Below are positions 26,214 through 34,464 of a stretch of 64,000 nucleotides of DNA, piece by piece (the stretch's first letter is position 1; each line of letters begins with the position of its first letter). The DNA is from G965229605 sp965229605. GTDB taxonomy: Bacteria > Pseudomonadota > Alphaproteobacteria > CBDDJK01. A program made the position numbers and the translations under genes. The notes below the pieces were generated by a model. That model was not told the origin of the DNA. It saw nothing but the letters and a program-made list of their open reading frames with translations, and made no database searches. The stretch covers positions 2,663,876-2,727,875 of the forward strand of contig OZ245892.1 of assembly GCA_965229605.1 (NCBI GenBank). Direction: 5' to 3'.

Positions 26214-27339
26214 GAATACGCCTGTTTCCTATGGTCTGATCGGGGCTGGTATGATGGGCCAGGAACATATGCGCAACCTGTCCCTGATCGAAGGGGCGCA
26301 GTTGGTCGCACTTGCCGATCCCGACCCGTCCATGCGCCAGCAGGCGGAAGACCTGGCCCAAAGCCAGAAATTAGATATCAGGGTCTTTTCCAGCCATCAG
26401 GCTCTTTTGGAAGCCGGACTGTGCGATGCTTTGATTGTTGCCAGCCCCAATCATACGCATTTTCCCGTGCTTTGTGATGTCATTGCAACAGGCCTGCCAA
26501 TTCTGGCCGAAAAACCGCTGGCAACAGACTATAAAGACTGCCAGACGTTAATCAAACAGGCCAAAAGGCACCAGACTTTGGTCTGGGTCGCCATGGAATA
26601 TCGCTATATGCCGCCAACTACGCGGCTTTGTCAGCTGGCGCAGTCAGGCGAACTTGGGGACCTTAAAATGTTCTCTATCCGCGAGCATCGCTATCCCTTC
26701 TTGCGCAAGGTCGGAGACTGGAACCGCTTTTCTGCCCAAACAGGCGGGACAATGGTTGAAAAATGCTGCCATTTCTTTGACCTGATGCGATTGCTGCTTA
26801 AAAGCGACCCGCTGCGGATTTATGCAAGCGGGCAGGCCGATGTGAACCACCTGGATGAATCCTATAACGGGAAAGTGCCGGATATCATTGATAATGCCTA
26901 TGCGATTGTGGATTTTGCCAATGGCAGCCGGGCTTTGCTGGACCTTTGCATGTTTGGCGAGGGCATGGGGTTTCAAGAAACGCTGCGGCTGATTGGCTCC
27001 AGAGGCGCGGCCGAGGCCCGTATCCCGCCGCCTTTGCGCTTTAGAAAGGAGGACCAGCAGGATATCGAGGCTGATTTCAGGTTATTCCCGCGTGAAGGCG
27101 TGGCGCATAAAGAGATTATTCCGATAGATTCAACGATTCTTTCTGTCGGGGATCATCATGGAGCGACGTATTATCAGCTTGAGAAATTCACGGATCTGGT
27201 GCGGGCTTTTGTGGAGAATGGACGCAACCCGGAGGCCTGTCCGGTGCCGGAAGTGAGTCTGGAAGATGGGGCCTGGGCGGTTCGTATTGGACAGGCGGCC
27301 GAGTTATCGGCCCGAACCGGGGAGGCTGTCTGTTTTTAG
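26206..27339 (+). CDS. Gfo/Idh/MocA-family NAD(P)-dependent oxidoreductase
   Basis: A 377-residue protein with the Rossmann motif GLIGAGMMGQEH at residues 10-21, the catalytic EKP (LAEKPLATD) near residue 105, and the family's C-terminal sheet domain. Members oxidise or reduce sugars and some act as redox glycosidases. In several sulfoquinovose clusters a Gfo/Idh/MocA protein (SqgA, GH188) removes the aglycone from sulfoquinovosides by NAD-dependent oxidation. That role is possible here but not shown. The start overlaps the isomerase stop by eight bases, so the gene belongs to the same operon. Confidence 0.82.
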   Translation: MPENTPVSYGLIGAGMMGQEHMRNLSLIEGAQLVALADPDPSMRQQAEDLAQSQKLDIRVFSSHQALLEAGLCDALIVASPNHTHFPVLCDVIATGLPILAEKPLATDYKDCQTLIKQAKRHQTLVWVAMEYRYMPPTTRLCQLAQSGELGDLKMFSIREHRYPFLRKVGDWNRFSAQTGGTMVEKCCHFFDLMRLLLKSDPLRIYASGQADVNHLDESYNGKVPDIIDNAYAIVDFANGSRALLDLCMFGEGMGFQETLRLIGSRGAAEARIPPPLRFRKEDQQDIEADFRLFPREGVAHKEIIPIDSTILSVGDHHGATYYQLEKFTDLVRAFVENGRNPEACPVPEVSLEDGAWAVRIGQAAELSARTGEAVCF

Positions 27340-27401
27340 GCCTTATCTAGCTTGGCACGGAGCCTATAGATTTTGCGCGTGACCTGTGATAGGGTGACAG
27401 G

Positions 27402-27929
27402 ATGTCAAATTCACCGCCTGAAAATAGTGGCTCTGAGAATAATGCTGCGGAGAACGCTGAATTGGAAGCAACCAGACGGTTTCTGGTTGTGGTTGATGAC
27501 AGCGATGAAATGATCCAAGCGCTTCATTTTGCGGCGAAACGGGCCTGTCGGACGAACGGTGATCTTGTGCTTTTATATATAAGGGAGCCGATTGAGTTTC
27601 AGCACTGGCTTGGGGTTGAAGCCCTGATGGCCGCCGAATCGGAGGAAGCCGCCGATGCACGGCTTCAGGAGGTGGCGATCAAAGCCCGGCAGATTATGGG
27701 TCGTGAGCCTGAACTGCTGATACGCGAAGGGCGGCGGGCGCAGACATTGGTCGAGGTTTTGAAGCAGGATCAGTCTATTTCGATAGTTGTTCTTGGGGCC
27801 AGCACGGATGCCGAAGGCCCTGGGCCTATTTTATCTTATTTGATCGGGAAGAACGGGCCTGTTTTGCGGACTCCTGTGACGGTTGTTCCGGGACATTTGA
27901 GTCTTGAAGAAATTGATGCGCTTACCTAA
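27402..27929 (+). CDS. Universal stress protein (UspA family)
   Basis: A 175-residue protein. After a polar 25-residue leader rich in Asn and Glu it has RRFLVVVDDSDEMIQALHFAAKRA and the C-terminal ATP-loop-like VVLGASTDAEGPGPILSYLIGKNGPVLRTPVTVVPG. The last part resembles the G-x-G-x9-G-S/N nucleotide motif with some changes. Usp proteins bind ATP or AMP and help survival under stress. It is separated from the sugar operon by 62 bases and from nfu by 63 bases, so its transcriptional unit is uncertain. Confidence 0.8.
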   Translation: MSNSPPENSGSENNAAENAELEATRRFLVVVDDSDEMIQALHFAAKRACRTNGDLVLLYIREPIEFQHWLGVEALMAAESEEAADARLQEVAIKARQIMGREPELLIREGRRAQTLVEVLKQDQSISIVVLGASTDAEGPGPILSYLIGKNGPVLRTPVTVVPGHLSLEEIDALT

Positions 27930-27992
27930 ATAAAGGATGAGTAAGGATTAGTCCGGTATATTTCAGAAAATTTTACTTAAACGGAGTTTCCC

Positions 27993-28574
27993 ATGTTTAT
28001 CCAGACCGAAGCCACCCCGAATCCGGAGACCTTGAAATTCTTGCCTGGCCGTCCGGTGATGGGGGCGCGTCCGCCGGTTGATTTTTCGGATGCCGAGGCG
28101 GCGGGTTCGGCCTCTCCATTAGCAGGAGCCTTGCTTCAGGTTGACGGGGTGAAAGGCATTTTCCTTGGCAGTGATTTTGTGTCGATCACCAAGGCCGAGG
28201 ATGTTGATTGGTATGTGCTGAAACCGGCCTTGCTGGGGATTATTATGGAGCATTTTGTGGCGGATCGTCCGGTTCTGCTTGAGACGACTGCGGCAGCCGG
28301 GTCAGAAAGTGATGCGGTGACCCCGCGCTATCAGCCTGAGGACGAAGAAACCGTCACCATGATCAAGGAATTGCTGGATACCCGCGTGCGTCCGGCGGTT
28401 GCGCAGGATGGTGGCGATATTGTCTTTCACGGCTATGATCGCGGCATTGTCTATTTGACGATGCGCGGGGCCTGTGCCGGATGCCCAAGCTCGACCGCGA
28501 CCCTGAAAATGGGCATCGAGAATATGCTGCGCCATTATATTCCAGAAATCGTAGAAGTCCGCCCCGCCGCTTGA
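27993..28574 (+). CDS. Nfu-type Fe-S cluster carrier protein
   Basis: A 193-residue protein with the N-terminal Nfu domain (MFIQTEATPNPETLKFLPGRPV) and the C-terminal NifU domain. The latter has VRPAVAQDGGDIVFHGYDRGIVYL and the cluster-binding CAGCPSS (Cys-x-x-Cys). Nfu proteins accept 4Fe-4S clusters from the ISC or SUF machinery and pass them to targets such as aconitase and lipoyl synthase. It appears monocistronic: 63 bases upstream, and a weak hairpin plus an AT-rich gap downstream. Confidence 0.93.
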   Translation: MFIQTEATPNPETLKFLPGRPVMGARPPVDFSDAEAAGSASPLAGALLQVDGVKGIFLGSDFVSITKAEDVDWYVLKPALLGIIMEHFVADRPVLLETTAAAGSESDAVTPRYQPEDEETVTMIKELLDTRVRPAVAQDGGDIVFHGYDRGIVYLTMRGACAGCPSSTATLKMGIENMLRHYIPEIVEVRPAA

Positions 28575-28575
28575 G

Positions 28576-28594
28576 GCACTTTTAGTGCGTTTTC
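28576..28594 (+). terminator. Weak intrinsic terminator after nfu
   Basis: GCACT-TTT-AGTGC forms a short five-base stem two bases after the nfu stop and is followed by GTTTTCC. The stem is small, so efficiency is doubtful. Confidence 0.4.
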
Positions 28595-28711
28595 CTATGT
28601 CTGTCTTTTCAGTGATTGATTAGATCAGACTTTATCAAAAAATAAAACACTGAAATATATAAATAAAAACACGCCCTGCGTGACATGGTGCGTGGTATGG
28701 TGTTTTGTTGC

Positions 28712-28740
28712 TTGACAAACTGTTAGTTAAGTGTTATAAA
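28712..28740 (+). promoter_or_regulatory. Consensus sigma-70 promoter predicting a leaderless mRNA
   Basis: TTGACA (28712-28717) and TATAAA (28735-28740) have the ideal 17-base spacer. A start seven to ten bases past the -10 falls at about 28747-28750, and the STAND gene's ATG is at 28750. No Shine-Dalgarno sequence precedes that ATG, so the mRNA should have no leader or one of only a few bases. Confidence 0.75.
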
Positions 28741-28749
28741 CGTTATATT

Positions 28750-31700
28750 ATGGATAGGGAGCAGCAGACCAAATTACTGAAAGAGCATGCCGGGCAGACG
28801 GTGATGCGGCTGTGGCAGGCGATATGGGACGTCATTAACGCGCATGACGTGAAGCCAGTCGATGATGAAACCAGGGCCGAGCAAGCAAAAAGCTATAATA
28901 TAGACAAGGGGGCAGTGAAATCCGCGCTGGATAGACGCGAAGGCCGGATTGTTCAGGCCAATGATTTCCGTCAACGCATCAGTCTTTTAAACAAGGCTTT
29001 TGAGGAAGGTGACAAAAACCAAACCTTCCCACTTAATGTAAAGGTCTCGACCACAAAATCTGGTCGATTGCGGATGATATGGAATGTGGATACACAAAAA
29101 TCCTTAGCCAGAGTGGTAGACGGAAATTTAGATATAATTACAGAGAATTATACAGAATCCGATTCATATGATGCTCCTCTTGAGCCCTTTAAAATTCTTA
29201 TTTCCCACGCCCATGAGGATGAAGAATCGGAAAAAATTAAAGATCAATTTGTTAAAAAATTGCGCTTCTACTTTGAAAATTGCCCCAAACCTCACCATGA
29301 AAATAAATGGGAGATCATTTATGACAAGGACGATGTGAAAGGAACAGAAACTTTCCCTGAATTTATCCAAACCCATGCCAGCACAGCAAAATATGCCATC
29401 TTTTTGACCAGCGATAAATGGCGCAGGCCGGGACCTTGCCAGGACGAACTTGCCTATTTCTGGGATGGTCAGGCCCGTCGCCCGGGCCGTATAAGCCTCT
29501 TTCTTGAATTTAGCAATGAATGGCAAGAAATGGGGGGAATTGTAAACTGGATAGAATGGTGGCCCAAGCATAACCTTAAACTTAAACAGGAACACCAAAA
29601 CCTTCTGAGTTTTTGGGAAGAGGAGACACAAGGTAATAAAAACCAGCTTATTGAATCGATAAGGGCTGAATTGTTATCGCCCGCTGCGTCATCGGACAGT
29701 GGGTCCCCTGAATCTGTTACGCAGCAGAAGCACATAGAGAAAGACAGTACATTTACGCCGGGCGATGATTCCAACCCCACTCTTATTGATCGGGTCTATC
29801 AACAAGAACTCTCAGAAAAAAATATCAAAGTTACGCGGGCTGATGCCTACACTCAGGATCAGGGCGAACGCTATTCCCTACAAGCGATGCTTTGGCATTG
29901 GCTGAAAGGCGGAAAGCAGAATAAAAAGAAAGATTTGCCTGCGCTGGGGGGTAGATTGCTGGTGCTGCTGGGTGATTTTGGTATGGGGAAAACCACCAAT
30001 TTGCAATATTTCACCCGCAGCTTGCTGGAGGAACGTCAAAAAACCCCCAATCTGCCTCTGCCGATTTATCTGGATATGCGCCGAATGGTCCGCCTGATTT
30101 CTGAGGCTGGAAGTGCACGCCCCCATTTACAAGATTTGATTGCGGCCGGGTTAAAGCTGGATAGGCCGGAACAGGATCAATCCCATATCAAAGATTATAT
30201 GAATTATATCAGAACCAAACCCTCCGTCGTTATTTTTGACGGGCTGGATGAGATTGGCAATCAGATTGGCGAACCTCAGGCGCGGCTTTTATTTCAGCAA
30301 TTACTGGACATTATCCCGAATGATATATGGATAAAGGATTCGCGTGATTCAAAACCTGATTATAGCACTTGTCCCACCCGTTTGATGTTATCCTGTCGTA
30401 CCCATTTCTTCCGCGATACCGAAGCCGAAACCGCTGCCTTGACCGGAAATTACCGGCATATTTTAAGCGATAAATCGCGTGCTTCTTTATGGAGTCGGCT
30501 TTATGTCGCCCCCTTCACGCTGAACCAGATTAAATCCTGGTTAGAAAAAAATATTGGTGCAGAAGAAGGCGAAATGGCCTTTGAAACAATGAAAGATATT
30601 CATGATTTACCGGGTATGGCCGAACGCCCGATCCTGTTACGATTGATCAGCGATATTTTGCCCAGCCTGATCACCCATCATCAGCAGGGGGGCAAGATCA
30701 ATACCGCCACTATTTACGAGTTGGTTTTTCGCCGGGTGATTGAGCGGGATCAGCCGGTTAAAAAGTTAAAAATGTCTTTGCAAGAAAAACAGCATGTGCT
30801 TTCCGGCCTGGCTGAAAATCTTTGGCGGCGGGAGGATAAATCGCTCAGCGTAGATCGTCTGGATGACTGGTTTACCGAAAAAGGGCGAATGTTTACCGCT
30901 TATAAAGGCGATATATGGGTGAAAGAGCGCGAGCAATTATTGACCGAGCTTTATAATGCCAATCTGTTGGTGCGCCAAGGGGGAAAATATTTTCGCTTTG
31001 CCCATAGTTCTTTTTATGAATATTTTCTGGCCCGCTCCCTCTGGACAGGGTTATTACAAGACCATTTTGATGAAAAGCCGCTTCCCCCGATCAGTAAAGA
31101 AACCATCGCATTCTTCCATGAATTATATCTTCTTTGCGATGAAGCGCAGGACCGCCAGGCCGTTTTACAGAATTTACGGCTTATTTTAAAAAGCCCGACG
31201 ATGCCCCGTGATAATCGCCAATTCTGGGCGAATCTGATTTTGGGGGATGAGGCGATTGCCCTCACTGATTTTGACTTTTCCGGCCTTGATTTACGAAAAT
31301 TGCACATAAATAACAGAGAAATTAGGGAGTGCAGTTTTTCCAACACCACCCTCACTGGTCTCAAGATTGAGCATGTGAAATTTGATTCCTGCGATTTTGA
31401 AGGTTCCTTGATGGGATCGGGTGATTATCACCACTGTATTTTTAGAAATTGCACAGGACAGCCAGCCCATATTGAAAGCAGTCATTTTCAAAGCTGTATA
31501 TTCTATCCGGTAAATTCCTTTAACAAGATTCGCTTTCATTATGATTGCGCCGGACTGACCCTGTCCTCCCCTTCCGCTCCAGGTAAATTATATTGCAGCA
31601 CGGGCCATGAAAGCTGGGTAAATAGCGCGGTCTTTTCCCCGGATGGCAATTACATCCTGTCGGCCAGTGACGATGGAACGGCGCGGCTATGGGAGCGGGC

Positions 31701-33303
31701 AAGTGGCAAGGAAATCATGAACTATCGCGGGCATGAAAAATCTTTAACTAGCGCGGTCTTTTCCCCGGATGGCCAATATATCCTGACGGCCAGTGACGAT
31801 CACACCGCGCAGTTATGGGAGAAAGCAAGCGGAAAGAACATCATAACCTATCGTGGTCATGAAAGATCTGTAAGTAGCGCGGTCTTTTCCCCGGATGGCA
31901 ACCATATCCTCACCGCCAGTGACGATAACACCGCGCGGCTGTGGGACCGTTCAAGCGGTAAAGAAATCATGACCTATCGCGGGCATAAAAGTTGGGTAAG
32001 AAGCGCGGTCTTTTCCCCGGATGGCGAGCATATCCTGACGGCCAGTGACGATAACACCGCGCGGCTGTGGGAGACGGCAAGCGGAAAGAACATCATAACC
32101 TATCGTGGTCATGAAAGATGTGTAAGTAGCGCGGTCTTTTCCCCGGATGGCAACCATATCCTCACCGCCAGTGACGATAACACCGCGCGGCTGTGGGAGC
32201 GGGAAAGCGGTAAGGAAATCATGACCTATCGCGGGCATGAGTTTTTGGTGACGAGTGCGGTCTTTTCCCCGGATGGAAAACATATCCTCACCGCCAGTGA
32301 CGATAAAACCGCGCGGCTGTGGGAGACGGCAAGCGGAAAGAACATCATAACCTATCGTGGTCATGAAAGATGTGTAAGTAGCGCGGTCTTTTCCCCGGAT
32401 GGAAAACATATCCTCACCGCCAGTCGCGATCACACCGCGCGGCTGTGGGACCGTTCAAGCGGTAAAGAAATCATGATCTATCGCGGGCATGAAGAGTGGG
32501 TAAGTAGCGCGGTCTTTTCCCCGGATGGCGAATATATCCTGACGGCCAGTGACGATAAAACCGCGCGGCTGTGGGAGCGGACAAGCGGCAAAAACATCAT
32601 CATTTATCGCGGGCATAAAGATGATGTAAATAGCGCGGTCTTTTCCCCGGATGGCGAATATATCCTGACCGCCAGTAACGATAGAACCGCGCGGCTTTGG
32701 GACCGTTCAAGCGGTAAAGAAATCATGATCTATCGCGGGCATGAAGAGTGGGTAAATAGTGCGGTCTTTTCCCCGGATGGCGAGCATATCCTGACGGCCA
32801 GTGACGATAACACTGCGCGGCTTTGGGACCGTTCAAGCGGTAAAGAAATCATGGTCTATCGCGGGCATAAAAGTTGCGTAAGAAGCGCGGTCTTTTCCCC
32901 GGATGGTGATACGATCCTGACGTTGAGTTTTGATGAAACCGCGCGTCTATGGGACCGTTCAAGCGGAAAGGAAATCGAATTGATGCCACGCGAAGAAGGG
33001 CAGGAAATGATGGAACTATGGGAAAGGGAGAAATACTTGCCGTATCAAAAAGAAAAATTGCGACATAAAAACTGTCGTTTTTCTTTACATGATGCGGACG
33101 GGAATATGCTTTGGCAAAGCTGGCATTTAGACGAAGGCTGGATGGTCGCCAATGAGGAAGGCGAAATTTTGCGCGCCAGCCCGGAAGCCTGGCCCTATAT
33201 CAGTCATATTGCCCATGATGAAAAAACCGGCTTGCCCAGAGCCTATCCCGCCCAGACTCATCCTGATTGGAACAAGCTAACCCGCGATAACAAAGATACT
33301 TAA
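28750..33303 (+). CDS. TIR-NACHT-pentapeptide-WD40 STAND protein (probable anti-phage NLR-like)
   Basis: A 1517-residue multidomain protein. Residues 1-140 are unrecognised. A TIR-like domain spans about 146-290 (FKILISHAHEDEES start; candidate NADase Glu233 in CQDELAYF). NACHT NTPase follows: Walker A GDFGMGKT at 408-415, Walker B VVIFDGLDE at 493-501, then LSCRTHFFRD and helical/winged regions. Pentapeptide-like repeats (FDFSGLDLRKL, CSFSNTTL, CDFEGSL) occupy about 835-930. Eleven 42-residue WD40 repeats fill 952-1413, and a 104-residue tail follows. Related bacterial STAND proteins sense phage and trigger cell death; a TIR effector would deplete NAD+. It stands alone, with no partner gene. 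An upstream TTG at 28705 is rejected because it lies before the promoter. Confidence 0.85.
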   Translation: MDREQQTKLLKEHAGQTVMRLWQAIWDVINAHDVKPVDDETRAEQAKSYNIDKGAVKSALDRREGRIVQANDFRQRISLLNKAFEEGDKNQTFPLNVKVSTTKSGRLRMIWNVDTQKSLARVVDGNLDIITENYTESDSYDAPLEPFKILISHAHEDEESEKIKDQFVKKLRFYFENCPKPHHENKWEIIYDKDDVKGTETFPEFIQTHASTAKYAIFLTSDKWRRPGPCQDELAYFWDGQARRPGRISLFLEFSNEWQEMGGIVNWIEWWPKHNLKLKQEHQNLLSFWEEETQGNKNQLIESIRAELLSPAASSDSGSPESVTQQKHIEKDSTFTPGDDSNPTLIDRVYQQELSEKNIKVTRADAYTQDQGERYSLQAMLWHWLKGGKQNKKKDLPALGGRLLVLLGDFGMGKTTNLQYFTRSLLEERQKTPNLPLPIYLDMRRMVRLISEAGSARPHLQDLIAAGLKLDRPEQDQSHIKDYMNYIRTKPSVVIFDGLDEIGNQIGEPQARLLFQQLLDIIPNDIWIKDSRDSKPDYSTCPTRLMLSCRTHFFRDTEAETAALTGNYRHILSDKSRASLWSRLYVAPFTLNQIKSWLEKNIGAEEGEMAFETMKDIHDLPGMAERPILLRLISDILPSLITHHQQGGKINTATIYELVFRRVIERDQPVKKLKMSLQEKQHVLSGLAENLWRREDKSLSVDRLDDWFTEKGRMFTAYKGDIWVKEREQLLTELYNANLLVRQGGKYFRFAHSSFYEYFLARSLWTGLLQDHFDEKPLPPISKETIAFFHELYLLCDEAQDRQAVLQNLRLILKSPTMPRDNRQFWANLILGDEAIALTDFDFSGLDLRKLHINNREIRECSFSNTTLTGLKIEHVKFDSCDFEGSLMGSGDYHHCIFRNCTGQPAHIESSHFQSCIFYPVNSFNKIRFHYDCAGLTLSSPSAPGKLYCSTGHESWVNSAVFSPDGNYILSASDDGTARLWERASGKEIMNYRGHEKSLTSAVFSPDGQYILTASDDHTAQLWEKASGKNIITYRGHERSVSSAVFSPDGNHILTASDDNTARLWDRSSGKEIMTYRGHKSWVRSAVFSPDGEHILTASDDNTARLWETASGKNIITYRGHERCVSSAVFSPDGNHILTASDDNTARLWERESGKEIMTYRGHEFLVTSAVFSPDGKHILTASDDKTARLWETASGKNIITYRGHERCVSSAVFSPDGKHILTASRDHTARLWDRSSGKEIMIYRGHEEWVSSAVFSPDGEYILTASDDKTARLWERTSGKNIIIYRGHKDDVNSAVFSPDGEYILTASNDRTARLWDRSSGKEIMIYRGHEEWVNSAVFSPDGEHILTASDDNTARLWDRSSGKEIMVYRGHKSCVRSAVFSPDGDTILTLSFDETARLWDRSSGKEIELMPREEGQEMMELWEREKYLPYQKEKLRHKNCRFSLHDADGNMLWQSWHLDEGWMVANEEGEILRASPEAWPYISHIAHDEKTGLPRAYPAQTHPDWNKLTRDNKDT
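31603..32988 (+). repeat. Eleven in-frame 126-bp tandem repeats encoding WD40 units
   Basis: Each unit encodes 42 residues starting with GH and containing SAVFSPDG, IL-ASDD-TARLW and SGK. The block GCGGTCTTTTCCCCGGATGG is nearly identical in all units and recurs every 126 bases. Changes cluster at unit positions 3-5, 7, 16-17, 25, 31-33 and 37-40. Unit borders 4/5 and 6/7 are alike, and so are 7/8 and 9/10, showing duplication of two-unit (252-bp) blocks. The array is prone to recombination. Confidence 0.95.
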
Positions 33304-33313
33304 CCAAAGGCAG

Positions 33314-34255
33314 CTAACGAAGGGGTTTTCCCATCACCAGGGTCCAGTAATTGACATAGCGGGCGGTGCCTTCATCAAAGGGGAAGAAATAATAGCCAAC
33401 GCCGATATCGATGATTTTTTCATTAAGCATGGCTTCCCGGTGCCCGTCTTTGGAGGCAATCCAGGCATCAACGGCCCCCCGGGCTGAGTCTGATCCGGCA
33501 TGGAGATTTTCCAGCACCAGTTCAAAATTATACCCGCCATTGCGGGAGCGGGTATCGACCCGGTCGCCAGCCGGGGCTTTATGGGCAAAGAAATCTTCAT
33601 AGGCCATGCGCTTTGAAAAGTCCTGCGCCACCCGGTTCAAGCGGCTATCGACGACCAAGGGCGGCAGTCCATAACGCTCCCGAAACTGGTTCACATACAA
33701 AATGGTGCGGTCTCGCCATCCGGCTTTTGCAGGTTTCACGGGCTCGGCAAGAAAGGCGATCCACAGGTTCCCATCTCCGCGATCACTTTTCAGCAACCCG
33801 CCTTTATAGACCAGTCCGATTTCATTAAAGCGGGGGTTGAGAAAGACCTTCTTTGACGAATCCTTGCTTAGAAAGCTGCGGGCCTGGCGGGTGGGATCAA
33901 GATTGCTGCCCATGCTGCGTACGGCCCAGGCCTGTTGCGGATAACGCAGGGTGTGAAACCATTCATCGACTTTGTCCGACAGATGACTTTTATCTTTATC
34001 AAAGACAAATTCTGAATAATAGCTGGCAATCTGGCTGAGGATCGGGTTGACTTTCAAGGGACCAAGCCCGGCGCTTTCGCGCTCCCGGTTGAGTTCGCTC
34101 AAAAGCGCGCGTTTGGCTTGTTCTGCACTTTGACCCGAACTTTGCCCATGTGCGGACTCCAGTGAAGCAAACAGCACCCCAAGCAAGAGCAAAAAACTTG
34201 CAAACAGATGTAAAAACAAAAGATTCCTTGATGGCGTAAAAAGATTCTGGTGCAT
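33314..34255 (-). CDS. Secreted CAP-domain (SCP/PR1-like) protein
   Basis: A 313-residue protein with a signal peptide (LLFLHLFASFLLLLGVLFASLESAHG, cleavage near residue 37). Two CAP-like halves follow. The first, LLSELNRERESAGLGPLKVN with ASYYSEFVF, is degenerate. The second, VNQFRERYGLPPLVVDSRLNRVAQDFSKRMAYEDFFAH, has ENLHAGS, GHREAMLN and IGVGYYFFP, the conserved CAP core. CAP proteins of bacteria are extracytoplasmic and mostly of unknown function. It converges on the STAND gene with only 10 bases between stops. A 15-base tandem repeat overlaps its start region. Confidence 0.8.
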   Translation of the reverse strand: MHQNLFTPSRNLLFLHLFASFLLLLGVLFASLESAHGQSSGQSAEQAKRALLSELNRERESAGLGPLKVNPILSQIASYYSEFVFDKDKSHLSDKVDEWFHTLRYPQQAWAVRSMGSNLDPTRQARSFLSKDSSKKVFLNPRFNEIGLVYKGGLLKSDRGDGNLWIAFLAEPVKPAKAGWRDRTILYVNQFRERYGLPPLVVDSRLNRVAQDFSKRMAYEDFFAHKAPAGDRVDTRSRNGGYNFELVLENLHAGSDSARGAVDAWIASKDGHREAMLNEKIIDIGVGYYFFPFDEGTARYVNYWTLVMGKPLR

Positions 34256-34330
34256 GATTTTTTAGTACGTGATTCTTTGATACATAATTTTCTGGTACGT
34301 GATTTTGGGGCGCATATTCTCTGATATATC
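34248..34330. repeat. Degenerate 15-bp tandem repeat across the CAP-gene start
   Basis: About five and a half imperfect copies of a unit like TGGTACGTGATTTTC run from just inside the CAP coding sequence into its upstream region. Each unit carries a CAT/CGT/CAC-type trimer, so several near-start codons arise on the minus strand. Copy-number change here would alter the 5' leader or the start site. Confidence 0.6.
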
Positions 34331-34464
34331 AAGTCTCGAAAACTTTGCAGAATAAAACATTTGACCTTTTGCACACAAAATTTCAAGAATTATCATGCGC
34401 AATACAAAATATTCCATCAAAACAATCTCCATTCAACATAAAATAGCATGAATTTCCAGCCCTG

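Noticed and set aside
28705..28749. TTG start 15 codons upstream of the STAND gene
   Set aside because: It lies inside or before the predicted promoter, so it would not be in the mRNA.
31951..32433. A repetitive 160-codon minus-strand frame
   Set aside because: It is the reverse reading of the WD40 DNA repeats and its regularity comes from them.
31603..32988. CRISPR-like regular spacing of identical blocks
   Set aside because: The period is 126 bases, in frame, and the whole unit is coding WD40; there are no unique spacers or cas genes.
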